Positions 1 through 9,156 of a stretch of 64,000 nucleotides of DNA are shown in pieces; position 1 is the stretch's first letter, and each line of letters starts with the position of its first letter. This DNA comes from JAHBNG01 sp039028975 (GTDB lineage Bacteria; Chloroflexota; Anaerolineae; Caldilineales; Caldilineaceae). Position numbers and translations under genes: made by a program. The stretch lies in assembly GCA_039028975.1 (NCBI GenBank), contig JBCCHB010000045.1, forward strand, positions 1 through 64,000, read 5' to 3'. A model generated the notes under the pieces. That model was not told the origin of the DNA, did no database searches, and saw only the letters and a list, made by a program, of their open reading frames with translations.

Positions 1-163
1 CGGTATTTCTTTATCCAGATCAGATGTACTTTCAGATCATATACCGTATCACTTCCTTTTCTTTTGTTTCTCATGAATTGAAAGTCTACTAAAGTCTTGG
101 ACTAAAGTCCATAGTTTTTACTAGCGCATTGGTACAATAAACAGAAACCAAGCAAAGAATAGT

Positions 164-1021
164 ATGGATATAAAAAATTTACAAAAGTGGGTTGGTACAG
201 AAGAAGTGGCGACGGCCATCATTTCGGCGGAGACAGCCAACTTAATGCAAGCGACCCTAAGCCGAGAACCAACGTTTAGCAATGGCGATGATCTGCCACC
301 AGCATGGCACTGGCTTTACTTTCACGAAGCCGTTTCGGTGGATGAGTTGGGTATTGAGGGGCACCCAAAGCTAGGGGGATTTATGCCTCCAGTCAGTTTT
401 ACCAGGGGGCCAGATAGCCATGAACCGCCTCGCCGCATGTGGGCCGGTGGCAAGATTACCTTTAAAGACAGTATACAGCTTGGAGAGTATGCCACAAAAC
501 GCTCAACTGTTAAGTCCATTACGCCCAAAGAAGGACGTAGCGGGAAATTGGTCTTCGTCGTGGTTGAACATGAGGTACAAGTGAATGGTCAAACCTGTTT
601 GTTAGAAGAACAGACGATTGTCTATCGAGAACCTGCTCAATCCAATTCTGCTTCAGCTGTAGTGCAACCAGCCCCCGTAGATGAGGAGTTTGCCGCCAAA
701 TATCGACCTGATCCCATGCTTCTATTCCGCTACTCTGCTCTCACCTTTAATACCCATCGCATTCACTACGATCTCGATTTTTGCCGCAATCATGAAGGGT
801 ATCCTGATTTGGTTGTCCATGGCCCGTTAACCGCGACATTGCTACTCGATCTTTTCTATCACCAGTTTCCACGAAAGCGCATTGCGGGCTTTACCTATCG
901 CGGAAGTAGCCCACTGTTCAACCCGAATCCATTTACGGTCCATGGGAACAAGGATGGGCGTGCATGGGCCAGTAATCATGAAGGTGGCCTTGCCATGTCG
1001 GCACAGGTTTTACTAAAATAA
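164..1021 (+). CDS. Mesaconyl-C4-CoA hydratase-like / FAS1-like MaoC-type dehydratase
   Basis: A 285-residue double hot-dog hydratase of the HTD2/3-methylfumaryl-CoA hydratase family, which adds or removes water on CoA thioesters in the cytoplasm. The N-terminal half (about residues 10-150) is the FAS1-like dehydratase domain. The C-terminal half carries the hydratase stretch FNTHRIHYD followed by YPDLVVHGPL, around residues 193-222. In photosynthetic Chloroflexota, relatives act in the 3-hydroxypropionate bicycle or in C5-dicarboxylate metabolism, but no other gene of that pathway is nearby, so the substrate is open. The ATG has only a weak upstream Shine-Dalgarno. It ends next to a convergent HAD hydrolase gene, with 1 nt between stop codons. 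Family assignment is firm and the exact reaction is inferred. Confidence 0.8.
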   Translation: MDIKNLQKWVGTEEVATAIISAETANLMQATLSREPTFSNGDDLPPAWHWLYFHEAVSVDELGIEGHPKLGGFMPPVSFTRGPDSHEPPRRMWAGGKITFKDSIQLGEYATKRSTVKSITPKEGRSGKLVFVVVEHEVQVNGQTCLLEEQTIVYREPAQSNSASAVVQPAPVDEEFAAKYRPDPMLLFRYSALTFNTHRIHYDLDFCRNHEGYPDLVVHGPLTATLLLDLFYHQFPRKRIAGFTYRGSSPLFNPNPFTVHGNKDGRAWASNHEGGLAMSAQVLLK

Positions 1022-1022
1022 A

Positions 1023-1733
1023 TTAGCCTTGATGCACTTGAGCCATCTCGGCCATACTGGTAAACTGGAAGTCAACCTGGGGCATCTCCCCTGGATTTTG
1101 GGTTGCCCCAAAGCCATCCTTGTCATGGCGGCGATAGATCCAGCACGATTTGAGACCGTGGCGATTGGCAGGCACATGGTCATGAAAGAGGCTTTCGGCA
1201 GTGTGTAGAATATCTGATTTCTCAATACCTAATGTGATGATATTGCGTAGCATATACGAGAAATTGTTATCGCTGGGCTTGTAGGATCCAATGTCCTGAG
1301 CCGTATAAATGGCATCAAATTCCACGCCTAGCTTGGCGTTGCTGGCAGCGAAACTACGATTGTCCACATTAGAGAGGATGACGAGCTTGTAGTGCTCCTT
1401 CAGGTATTTGAGCGCATCAGCAGAGTCGGGGAAGGCTGGCCAGTCTTTAACCGATTCACCATAAGTCACGCTCTCTTCCCAGGAAGCGGAAACCCCCCAC
1501 TCCTCGGCCATCCGTTTGTAGACGACAGCCAGTAGATCTGAGTAAATCATTGCAGGGGTCTGAGCTTCTTGGGCGGCTTCATGCTTGCCGTGAGCCTCGA
1601 GTATGGCGTTGGTCGTTAGCTCATTAGGAAGTCGGTCTGTAAGCGGCGTCAACGCCTTTAGCATACCGCTCTCCCAATCGATTAGGGTCCCATAACAGTC
1701 AAAAGTAAGGGTTGTAAAGTCGGAAAGTTGCAT
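1023..1733 (-). CDS. Haloacid dehalogenase type II-like HAD hydrolase
   Basis: A 236-residue HAD-superfamily hydrolase. Motif I is TFDCYGTLIDW near residue 10, which has D-C-Y in place of the DxD of phosphatases and is typical of type II 2-haloacid dehalogenases. Motif II is LVILSNVDN around residue 118, and the motif III lysine lies in SYKPS near 150. These enzymes use the first Asp as nucleophile on small organic acids or phosphates; the real substrate cannot be read from sequence. The ATG has a good Shine-Dalgarno, GGAGG about 5 nt upstream. It is convergent with the hydratase gene and lies downstream of rny on the same strand, separated by about 130 nt. Confidence 0.85.
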   Translation of the reverse strand: MQLSDFTTLTFDCYGTLIDWESGMLKALTPLTDRLPNELTTNAILEAHGKHEAAQEAQTPAMIYSDLLAVVYKRMAEEWGVSASWEESVTYGESVKDWPAFPDSADALKYLKEHYKLVILSNVDNRSFAASNAKLGVEFDAIYTAQDIGSYKPSDNNFSYMLRNIITLGIEKSDILHTAESLFHDHVPANRHGLKSCWIYRRHDKDGFGATQNPGEMPQVDFQFTSMAEMAQVHQG

Positions 1734-1864
1734 CGTGCCTCCACAACATTAAGCGTCAGTAGTCCGCAGTCAGCTTGTCCCCGTGAAGACGGGGATTGGT
1801 CGCAAGGTCCCAGGCCTACGAAGTCAGCATCGTTTTGATTGCGGCCTACTGAATACCTGTGCCT

Positions 1865-3430
1865 TTATTTGGCATATTCGACGGAGCGAGTTTCTCGTAC
1901 CACAGTCACACGTATTTGCCCTGGATATTCCATATTGTCTTCGATCTTTTGGGCAATTTCTTTGCTTAGCTGAATCGCTGCCATATCGTCCACCGTGTCT
2001 GGTTGAACTACAACACGAATTTCTCGGCCTGCTTGGATGGCATACGTCTGGTTCACACCATCAAAACTATTCCCAATCTCTTCCAGAGCCGTAACTCGCC
2101 GAATATATGTTTCTAGCCCCTCTCGACGAGCACCGGGACGGGCACCACTGATTGCATCGGCGGCTGCTACAATGACAGCCTCAATTGACTCAGGCTCTAC
2201 CTCACCATGATGGCTAGCAATACAATTAACTACCTGTTCATTCACGCCATATCGTCGTGCAATCTCTCCTCCCACAATCGCATGAGGGCCATCAATTTCA
2301 TGGCTGACTGCTTTTCCGATATCATGTAAGAGGCCTCCCAAACGGGCAATCTTTACATTAGCATGAAGTTCATCAGCAATGATTGCTGCAATATGAGCTG
2401 TTTCAACTGCGTGATTTAGCTGATTCTGTCCATAGCTTGTCCGAAATTTAAGGCGGCCAAGGAGCCGCTGAATTTCTCTATGTAAACCTTGAGCGCTGGT
2501 TTCTATAATTGCCTGCTCGCCGGCCTCGCGAATAATTAATTCGATCTCCTGCTGTGCTTTTTCTACCTCTTTTTCGATACGAGCGGGGTGTATACGGCCA
2601 TCCAGGACTAATTTACTCAACGATAGCCGAGCAATTTCACGGCGAACAGGGTCAAAGCTGCTGATCAAAATCGCCTCGGGTGTATCATCAACGACCAGAT
2701 CGACCCCAATTGCCTGTTCTATGGCCCGAATATTGCGTCCTTGGCGGCCAATAATTCGTCCTTTCATCTCGTCAGAAGGGAGGCTTACTGTGCTAACGGC
2801 ATATTCAGAAACATGCTCACTAGCGACTCGCTCAATGGCTAGGGTCACAATCTCTCTTGCTCGTCGATCCGCCTCTTCTGTCACTTCAGCTTCAACTTCG
2901 CGGATGCGTCGAGACATCTCTTGCCTTGATGTCTTTTCTACTTCTTCTAGAATCGTCTGGCGAGCTTCATCTTGAGTTAAGTTCGATACTCGCTCTAGCT
3001 CTGCCATAAATTTCTCTTCTGTCTTATCCAGCTCTGCCTCACGTTTATCAAGGCGGCTATTACGCTGGTTGAGCTTTTTGTCTCGATTTTCAACCTGCTC
3101 AGTGCGCTTGTCCAAGATTTCTTCTTTGTTCTGGAGCTTGGCCTCCAGTCGGTCGATCTCCTTTTGTCGTCGATTATATTCAGATTCGGCTTTGCGCCGT
3201 AACTGTACCTCTTCGTCTTTTAATGCTAGCTTCTTTTGTTGGATCTGGGTTTCTGCTTCAGCAATTAGCCGCTTTGCTCGCTCTTCTCCGCTTTGACCGA
3301 TGGCTTGCTGGCGCTCAATTTCCTCTTGGGTGCCAGATCCATGTCCACGGTTGTAAGCAAAGAAGCCGGCAACGCCAGCAGCAACTATTGAAGACAGAAT
3401 AAGCAATATGATCCATATAATCGGATTCAT
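1865..3430 (-). CDS. rny: Ribonuclease Y
   Basis: A 521-residue membrane-anchored endoribonuclease that starts bulk mRNA decay. It has the standard architecture: one N-terminal transmembrane helix (about 4-25), a long charged coiled coil (about 35-200, rich in E/K/R/Q), a KH domain with GRQGRNIRAIE near residue 232, and an HD domain with LLHDIGKAVSHE near 368 supplying the metal-binding His-Asp pair. Full length for the family. GAGGAAA precedes the ATG by about 11 nt. The gene follows recA on the same strand, but 760 nt of repeat-rich DNA lies between, so it is probably transcribed separately. Family-A repeat copy A2 points toward this gene. Confidence 0.96.
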   Translation of the reverse strand: MNPIIWIILLILSSIVAAGVAGFFAYNRGHGSGTQEEIERQQAIGQSGEERAKRLIAEAETQIQQKKLALKDEEVQLRRKAESEYNRRQKEIDRLEAKLQNKEEILDKRTEQVENRDKKLNQRNSRLDKREAELDKTEEKFMAELERVSNLTQDEARQTILEEVEKTSRQEMSRRIREVEAEVTEEADRRAREIVTLAIERVASEHVSEYAVSTVSLPSDEMKGRIIGRQGRNIRAIEQAIGVDLVVDDTPEAILISSFDPVRREIARLSLSKLVLDGRIHPARIEKEVEKAQQEIELIIREAGEQAIIETSAQGLHREIQRLLGRLKFRTSYGQNQLNHAVETAHIAAIIADELHANVKIARLGGLLHDIGKAVSHEIDGPHAIVGGEIARRYGVNEQVVNCIASHHGEVEPESIEAVIVAAADAISGARPGARREGLETYIRRVTALEEIGNSFDGVNQTYAIQAGREIRVVVQPDTVDDMAAIQLSKEIAQKIEDNMEYPGQIRVTVVRETRSVEYAK

Positions 3431-3639
3431 AATCTAGTTTCCTCTACTCTATAGTCAGTAAAATATACAACTCTAGCCGTTTGTGATACCGCATCGTGTG
3501 CATTGTCATCGATGCTAGAGGCCGTTAAACTCTACTGATAATCAGTGATAAAAAAATACGCCGCGGCGATTGCCACAGCGCGTTAGTGAATTGCAATTCA
3601 AACAGAACTAAAGTCAGGTATACCCTTTAAATACCGTGA

Positions 3640-3776
3640 CATAGCCGGCCAGATAAAACTTCTATCTCCATGAAAACGGGGCTTGTCACCATGAAAATGG
3701 ACATGCCCTCCATTTTTAGGATATTCCAAACTTAAACATACATAAGTCGGGACAAAATTAACCTGGCGGACTATAC
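3640..3776 (+). repeat. Family-A MITE-like repeat, copy A1
   Basis: Begins at ATAGCCGGCCAGATAAAACTT and ends with AAGTCGGGACAAAATTAACC then a TATAC flank. It shares the two ends and the central GGATATTCC box with the other family-A copies, but the terminal inverted repeat is diverged. It is the only copy without a codirectional gene directly downstream. Confidence 0.6.
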
Positions 3777-3959
3777 ATCCGACACCATCTACAGAAGTGT
3801 ATGTATGGTTCAACAAGGGTCATTGTGTTTGGATTGCAATTTGCATCCGTATTTTTGGGGAGATCGTCTACATATGGACAATAGTGGCCACAATTAGATT
3901 AAAATCGCTTCCGATTCCTTCAAACGTAGCCATACTCATCAAATACCTTTAATCCCTGT

Positions 3960-4080
3960 CGTTCAGCGGCCAAGTTTTGTCATAGAATTTGTCAACCACT
4001 CGTCAGATAGCTCCACCATGAAAACGGAAGACATTTCCTTCTTCATGGAGACAAGAGGTTTACCTAGCTATCTGCCTCAA
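3960..4080 (-). repeat. Family-A MITE-like repeat, copy A2 (diverged)
   Basis: On the minus strand it starts GGCAGATAGCTAGGTAAACC, continues CTCTTGTCTCCATGAAG and ends near TATGACAAAACTTGGCCGC. The left half matches the family well and the right half weakly. It is oriented toward rny. Confidence 0.45.
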
Positions 4081-4192
4081 TTGGTCTGTGTTGTTATCCT
4101 ACAACCAGCTCAGAAAGAGCATGATTATAACGAAACATCACTCGCTCGGGTGGGATCCACTGATATTGAATTAGACTGAGAATCAGAATAGG

Positions 4193-5275
4193 TTAGCCCG
4201 TTGCAGAAACTTTCTTTTTGGATGGTGCCGTCGCCCCAGGTTGAACATCAGGACTAGGTATATCCTGAACATCATCGCTATGTGAAAGTAACCCAACCTT
4301 TTCTCGTACCAGGTTATCGATAGTCATCGCTCGTTCTTGATTTTCACGGAGATGTTCTTTGCTGGCTTCACGCCCCTGCCCAAGCAACTCCTCATCGTAT
4401 CGATAGAATGCTCCACGCTTGGTGATAATATCATGTTCAACACCCAAATCAATCAGGTCACCAACAGTACTAATGCCTTCGTTGTACATGATATCAAATT
4501 CGGCAACCTTAAATGGTGGCGCTACCTTATTCTTTTTTACCGTTACCCTGGTCCGGTTTCCGATCACCTCGCTACCTTGCTTAATCGATTGAATACGACG
4601 AATGTCCAATCGAACACTAGCATAAAACTTAAGGGCCATGCCGCCAGATGTTGTCTCAGGACTGCCAAACATGACGCCTATCTTCTGGCGAAGTTGATTG
4701 GTAAAGATCATACATGTCCCCGTGGTTTTGACGACACCGGTAAGTTTACGAAGTGCTTGGCTCATCAAGCGAGCTTGAAGGCCCACATGGCTATCGCCCA
4801 TTTCGCCTTCAATTTCGGCTCTAGGAACAAGGGCAGCTACGCTATCCAAGACAACAACATCTAGAGCACCCGACCGAACAAGTGCTTCAGTGATTTCTAA
4901 CGCTTGCTCACCCGTATCGGGCTGACTAATATAGAGGCTTTCTACATCTACACCAATCTTTGCTGCATATAACGGATCCAACGCATGTTCAACATCAACA
5001 AAACCACAGATTCCCCCTCGCTGCTGTGCTTCGGCTATTGCATGAAGGCATAGGGTTGTCTTTCCAGAGCTTTCCGGCCCATAAACTTCAATGATTCTGC
5101 CCCGGGGCAAGCCACCAACACCAAGAGCAATATCCAGGCTTAAACTACCAGTTGGAATCGTTTCGATATTCAGCGCTGTTGCTTCGCCAAGTTTCATAAC
5201 GACACCGTCACCAAATCGTTTATTGAGATTTGAAAGGGTCGTTTCCAACGCTTTTTGGCGTCCGTTATCGCTCAT
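4193..5275 (-). CDS. recA: Recombinase RecA
   Basis: A 360-residue RecA: ATP-dependent strand exchange, and co-protease for LexA-type repressors in the SOS response. Walker A is GPESSGKTT at residues 66-74. The Walker B region VVVLDSVAALVPRAEIEGEMG and the DNA-binding loop segment GVMFGSPETTSGGMALKFYASVRLD are intact. The C-terminal tail (about 325-360) is low in conservation, as usual. Full length, no intein. I see no GAACN4GTTC-type LexA box upstream; a hairpin-forming inverted repeat lies 85 nt before the start. The nearest upstream gene on the same strand is dnaA. Confidence 0.98.
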   Translation of the reverse strand: MSDNGRQKALETTLSNLNKRFGDGVVMKLGEATALNIETIPTGSLSLDIALGVGGLPRGRIIEVYGPESSGKTTLCLHAIAEAQQRGGICGFVDVEHALDPLYAAKIGVDVESLYISQPDTGEQALEITEALVRSGALDVVVLDSVAALVPRAEIEGEMGDSHVGLQARLMSQALRKLTGVVKTTGTCMIFTNQLRQKIGVMFGSPETTSGGMALKFYASVRLDIRRIQSIKQGSEVIGNRTRVTVKKNKVAPPFKVAEFDIMYNEGISTVGDLIDLGVEHDIITKRGAFYRYDEELLGQGREASKEHLRENQERAMTIDNLVREKVGLLSHSDDVQDIPSPDVQPGATAPSKKKVSATG

Positions 5276-5820
5276 GGGTTGCTGTCAAAGGTATTCTCTC
5301 AACTATCCATCCAAACTACACTGTTGAATAAATTGAATGACTATACTCAGGCCCCGCATAAAGTAACACATTTTTTCTTTCAAGTAGCAATGTTACTTTA
5401 TCACGGCCACCAGTATACATCTTACTCATCATTATCCGACTATGATCAAATCACATGGTGAGCGATTTGTGCTGCAAGGTATATTTGTTCTCCCAATACA
5501 TTTGCATTGATTCGCGCTGTTTCACTATCAATACAGAACTATAGGCGGCTATTCTATCATTAACGGCTTTGCAGACATTATAAAGTATATAACCGTACCA
5601 AATGAGTGTATTGGATAGTTTGTGTGCCTTTCACAGCGTATGAAGTTAAATAGTTAATCTAACTTTACCTAGCGAAGTGACACATAGCAACAAATTGTAG
5701 TGTAGATGAACAAATAATGCAAAAGAGTATACCGCCACTACGCTGCGGTTGGGCATGGACGAGAAGAACTCGTTACCGTTTCAGGCGGACAATTAAATCA
5801 TGACTCTCTTATTACTGGCA
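5276..5820. other. Gene-free interval between dnaA and recA
   Basis: 545 nt of AT-rich DNA with no credible gene. It should hold the recA promoter and the dnaA transcription stop. The only clear structure is the inverted repeat at 5358-5401. No DnaA-box cluster is visible here. Confidence 0.6.
5358..5401. repeat. Inverted repeat upstream of recA
   Basis: Perfect 11-bp arms ATAAAGTAACA and TGTTACTTTAT separated by 22 nt, 83 nt upstream of the recA start. Could be an operator, a leader hairpin or a small repeat remnant; there is no direct evidence for any of these. Confidence 0.55.
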
Positions 5821-7650
5821 CTAGGCATCCAAGCCTGGGGCTGCATAGATTTGTTCCCGTAAGGCCATGATTTGGTGCTTTACAACATCATTTTTCTCAA
5901 TATCATTGTTGATCTTATCAACACCATGACGTACTGTGCTGTGATCTCTTCCGCCTAAATACTCACCGATGGAAGGAAGAGAAAGAGCATTTTCCTCGCG
6001 CAGCAAATACATGGCAACCTGCCGCGCATGGGCGATCTCTTTGGTACGCGTCTTGCTTTTGAGATCTTCTTCCGCCAAAGAAAAGTGTTCCGCCACAATA
6101 CGAATAACTGTGGCTGGTGTCCGCAACGTTCTCTGCGGAGCCAAAGTCTTTAATACAGACTCGGCTAATCCCATATCCAAGGTATTGCTAAATAGCTTTG
6201 CGTGGAGCACAATACGGTTTAGCGCACCTTCCAATTCTCGGATGTTGCTATCAATTCGTTCGGCAATCAACATTAAGACAGTCTGGTCAATGTGCATTCC
6301 AGTTTTGAACGACTTTGACTGTAGGATTGCTACACGTGTTTCAAAATCTGGTTTTGATATATCAGTCTGCAAGCCGCCTTCGAAGCGGCTACGTAGACGC
6401 TCTTCAAGCGTAGCCAATGCTTTAGGAGGTCGATCACTGCTCAGCACCACTTGGCTTCCTGCCGCATGGAGTTGGTTAAAGGTATGAAAAAATTCCTCTT
6501 GGGTACTCTCTTTTCCACCAATAAACTGAATATCATCGATCAACAATACATCGACTTGTCGATACTTGTTTCGAAATGCCTCGGTGCTTTGATTGCGAAT
6601 CGACAAAATGAGTTCATTCGTAAATTGCTCTGATGTACAATAAAGGACACGATGGTCATTTCGGTTCGCCACATTGCCAACGGCGTGAAGTAAATGTGTT
6701 TTACCTAAACCGACTCCGCCATAAATAAATAGTGGATTAAAATTTGTTCCAGGGTTTTCGGCAATAGCTGTTGCTGCTGCATGAGCCAATCGATTATGAT
6801 TGCCAACCACAAATGAATCAAAAGTATGGCTAGCATTCAGTGCACTTGAGGAAACATTATTATTTGAATGCAAAGAGGGCCGTGGACTTACGGGTGAGGG
6901 TGGCGCCTCTTGTTGGAATGATTGCGACAAAGCCCTATCTATTGCTTGGTTATCAACCGCATCCGCTGCAATTGCTGACGGACTATCTTGAGGAGATATA
7001 TGGTTCGATGGCCCATCCCCTTCTGGCAGGTCTTTAGAATGGGATGCAAGCGTATCATAAAGTGGCGTTGGCTTTCCATCTTCCGCATCTCTAACGGATG
7101 GCGGGGAAACCCGCAATGTGACTTGTACAGAACGAGAGAGCAGGCGCGATAATGTGCGTTTAATCTGAGAACGAAGTCGATTTTTGATCCAATCACAGGC
7201 GTAAGCATTTGGAACGCCAATGATGAATTCACCATCTTCATAACCAAGAACTTGTGTATCTCTCATCCAGGTATCAAAAGTTGCGGGTGGCATACCCAGG
7301 GCCAATTCGGAAAGGGCGTTTTGCCAAACTACTTCTGATTCTCTTTGTGAATGACCACCATTTGCACTACAATTATTTTCATTTCCATCGAAAGACTGTG
7401 CATTATCTTCTAAACCTAATGCGTTCAACTGCTTTTCTAATTCCGTTGAACTGTTTGAATCACTCATACTCGCTTCGTCAGGTTGTTTGATAAGAGGATC
7501 TGACCGCAAAGTATTGCGTTGTCCCCTGGAAGATTCCTGGCTCCCAGCTTTGGGGTTCGCTATTTCTATTTCTATTTTACTTGCATCCCCCTCCAAATCG
7601 TATGGTGGATGCTTTGAATCAAACATACCAAAATGTTCATTGCCAGACAT
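5821..7650 (-). CDS. dnaA: Chromosomal replication initiator DnaA
   Basis: A 609-residue DnaA. Domain I is recognisable around residues 105-185 (VVWQNALSELALGMPPATF...DTW), followed by a low-complexity domain II (about 190-280), the AAA+ domain with Walker A GGVGLGKTHLL near 310 and Walker B VLLIDDIQF, then the C-terminal DNA-binding signature RDHSTVRHGVDKI. About 100 extra N-terminal residues precede domain I, so a start at 7467 (MSDSNSS) is possible. I kept the upstream ATG because GGGGAGG lies 13 nt before it, while 7467 has no clear Shine-Dalgarno. dnaN is not adjacent. The 1.5-kb upstream gap has DnaA-box-like sites. Confidence 0.96.
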   Translation of the reverse strand: MSGNEHFGMFDSKHPPYDLEGDASKIEIEIANPKAGSQESSRGQRNTLRSDPLIKQPDEASMSDSNSSTELEKQLNALGLEDNAQSFDGNENNCSANGGHSQRESEVVWQNALSELALGMPPATFDTWMRDTQVLGYEDGEFIIGVPNAYACDWIKNRLRSQIKRTLSRLLSRSVQVTLRVSPPSVRDAEDGKPTPLYDTLASHSKDLPEGDGPSNHISPQDSPSAIAADAVDNQAIDRALSQSFQQEAPPSPVSPRPSLHSNNNVSSSALNASHTFDSFVVGNHNRLAHAAATAIAENPGTNFNPLFIYGGVGLGKTHLLHAVGNVANRNDHRVLYCTSEQFTNELILSIRNQSTEAFRNKYRQVDVLLIDDIQFIGGKESTQEEFFHTFNQLHAAGSQVVLSSDRPPKALATLEERLRSRFEGGLQTDISKPDFETRVAILQSKSFKTGMHIDQTVLMLIAERIDSNIRELEGALNRIVLHAKLFSNTLDMGLAESVLKTLAPQRTLRTPATVIRIVAEHFSLAEEDLKSKTRTKEIAHARQVAMYLLREENALSLPSIGEYLGGRDHSTVRHGVDKINNDIEKNDVVKHQIMALREQIYAAPGLDA

Positions 7651-8058
7651 TGAAAATATGATTCCTCCCCTTTCGCCAGAACAGGATAAAAATCTGTTGT
7701 GGCTGCCGCTCCCCAGATCGGTTCCAAGTAAATCAATAATGAATACTAACGAAGCATAGCTCCTTGTTACCCAAATTGTCGCTGCATTTACTCAGAGAGC
7801 GGAAATTTATGATGAACCTATGAGTAGCATACTCACTATATAATTGGATGAATAGTTTTGAAAAAAGGGTAAACAAAAATAGGATCGCCCGCTAGGGGTG
7901 ATCTACTGAATATATTTTGTCATTCAACTTCTATTTAATAATTAAGAATTATGAGAACAGGTATTCTTAACGAGAGCATACCTCTATGGTCAAATAGGAC
8001 TGAGCATAGATGGCAATCAGTCCAATGCTATAATGCGTAGTACACCAAGTAACAGTTC

Positions 8059-8125
8059 GTCCAGAAATAACCAAGCGAATTTTTCAGTGTTAAGCCATAA
8101 AAATTCGCTACTTTATTCTTGGACA
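8059..8125. repeat. Imperfect inverted repeat, MITE- or hairpin-like
   Basis: Arms GTCCAGAAATAA-cc-AAGCGAATTTTT and AAAAATTCGCT-ac-TTTATTCTTGGAC pair over most of their length around a 15-nt centre. No other copy is seen in the window. Confidence 0.6.
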
Positions 8126-8178
8126 GACCCTGGGGGAAACGCACATATAAATGGTCAGACAAAGCTTGATTCCATAAA

Positions 8179-8213
8179 GTTAGAGATGTCCTCTCTTTTT
8201 GGACATCTCTAAC
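8179..8213. repeat. 13-bp hairpin
   Basis: GTTAGAGATGTCC and GGACATCTCTAAC flank a 9-nt pyrimidine-rich loop. No T-run follows, so it is not a standard terminator. Confidence 0.65.
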
Positions 8214-8284
8214 TAAGCAAGACCAATAGTGGAACGCAATTTTACTGACGAACTATAAGGCGTTTTGCCAAGTGAGGCAAAAGG

Positions 8285-8324
8285 CTACAATCTCTAGCTA
8301 CATCGATGTAGCTAGAGATTGTAG
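8285..8324. repeat. Perfect 40-bp palindrome
   Basis: Twenty bases (CTACAATCTCTAGCTACATC) are followed directly by their exact reverse complement, centred on ATCGAT with no spacer. It lies in the dnaA upstream gap about 630 nt from the DnaA-box cluster. There is no T-run for termination. Confidence 0.85.
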
Positions 8325-8957
8325 AATCTGATGAACTGGGTGTAGGTCGGGTACCTATCTCGGATGTTGTAGCAATAGAGTAGCTGACGTCATTTCGTAG
8401 GCTGTTTTGTCTGCAATTTACAGCAAATAATTCTGACTAACCTACAGGCTACATTTCCTAAAACTAATGGTAATTCGCCACAAACGCTTTGTGGTAATGG
8501 CTCAGGTAGATGAACGCCTCAGTGGAGGTCGTCCATCATGAACTCTAGGTTCGAAGTACTTCTTAATTGCCTTAGAACCCAAGTTCTTCTTAATGGATGG
8601 CCGAACAAAATCAGCCCTCCACTTCTACACATACCTGAAAGTTGGCGATGAAGACTGGGGCAGAAATTTACTACTCAGCTAGTTAGTTTGCCATGAGTTT
8701 TGTTGCTCAACTCAATTGATGACTCTGTGCTATAGTCTAGCAGAAGTGATTGTGGTTGCCAATCCTCTTCAAAGTCAAAAAGGCGAGGCAAAGTTGCATT
8801 ATTGTCAAATTAATGGCGAGAGCACATCTGTTCTACGCAATATATAGCTGAAGGTAAATTGCCGCGTACAAGATACAAATTTATGTAATAGAAAAAACTC
8901 GCATAAATTTAAGGTGAAGAGTTTGACCGCAGAATCCCTGCGCGAATTGACTTACTT

Positions 8958-9028
8958 TTATCCCCAAATGTCATCACCAATTACCATAGTTGTCCCCAGT
9001 CTTGTCCCCAATTTTCAACTTATCCACC
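8958..9028 (+). promoter_or_regulatory. Cluster of four DnaA-box-like 9-mers
   Basis: TTATCCCCA (8958-8966), TTGTCCCCA (8990-8998), TTGTCCCCA (9002-9010) and TTATCCACC (9020-9028), all on the plus strand. Each is 1-2 changes from the DnaA consensus TTATCCACA. Clustering and common orientation support binding by DnaA; function as origin or as dnaA autoregulation is not shown. Confidence 0.55.
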
Positions 9029-9156
9029 ACCATACGCAAAAACCAGCCGCGTGCGTAATTTTGCAAGTTACTATACTACGGTTGTTTTCAATTGAAGCTG
9101 AGTGCAAGAGTTGTATAAGGCTTGTCGTTCATGTGATGTCAGGCCTATAGGTTGTT

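Larger units (their letters stand above)
3431..4192. other. Gene-free repeat-rich interval between recA and rny
   Basis: This 760-nt spacer contains no convincing coding sequence. The longest open frame, on the minus strand at 3598-3816, is reading through repeat sequence. It holds two family-A repeats in opposite orientations (A1 and A2), plus several short palindromic pieces such as the repeated words CCATGAAAACGG and CCATGAAAATGG. It must also contain the 3' end of the recA transcript and the rny promoter, neither of which I can place. Confidence 0.6.
7651..9156. other. Candidate replication origin region (dnaA upstream gap)
   Basis: About 1.5 kb with no credible gene, between dnaA and the DUF3048 lipoprotein gene. 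It contains an imperfect 67-nt inverted repeat (8059-8125), a 13-bp hairpin (8179-8213), a perfect 40-bp palindrome (8285-8324), a larger imperfect inverted repeat flanked by AGTGGAGG words (about 8530-8625), an AT-rich patch (about 8840-8915) and four tandemly oriented DnaA-box-like 9-mers (8958-9028). Genes to the left run on the minus strand and those just to the right on the plus strand. The combination suggests oriC, by inference only. Confidence 0.5.

Noticed and set aside
3598..3816. 72-residue minus-strand open frame
   Set aside because: It reads through repeat A1, has no Shine-Dalgarno and no family resemblance.
8285..8324. Palindrome as a rho-independent terminator
   Set aside because: No U-run on either side and no gene ends nearby.
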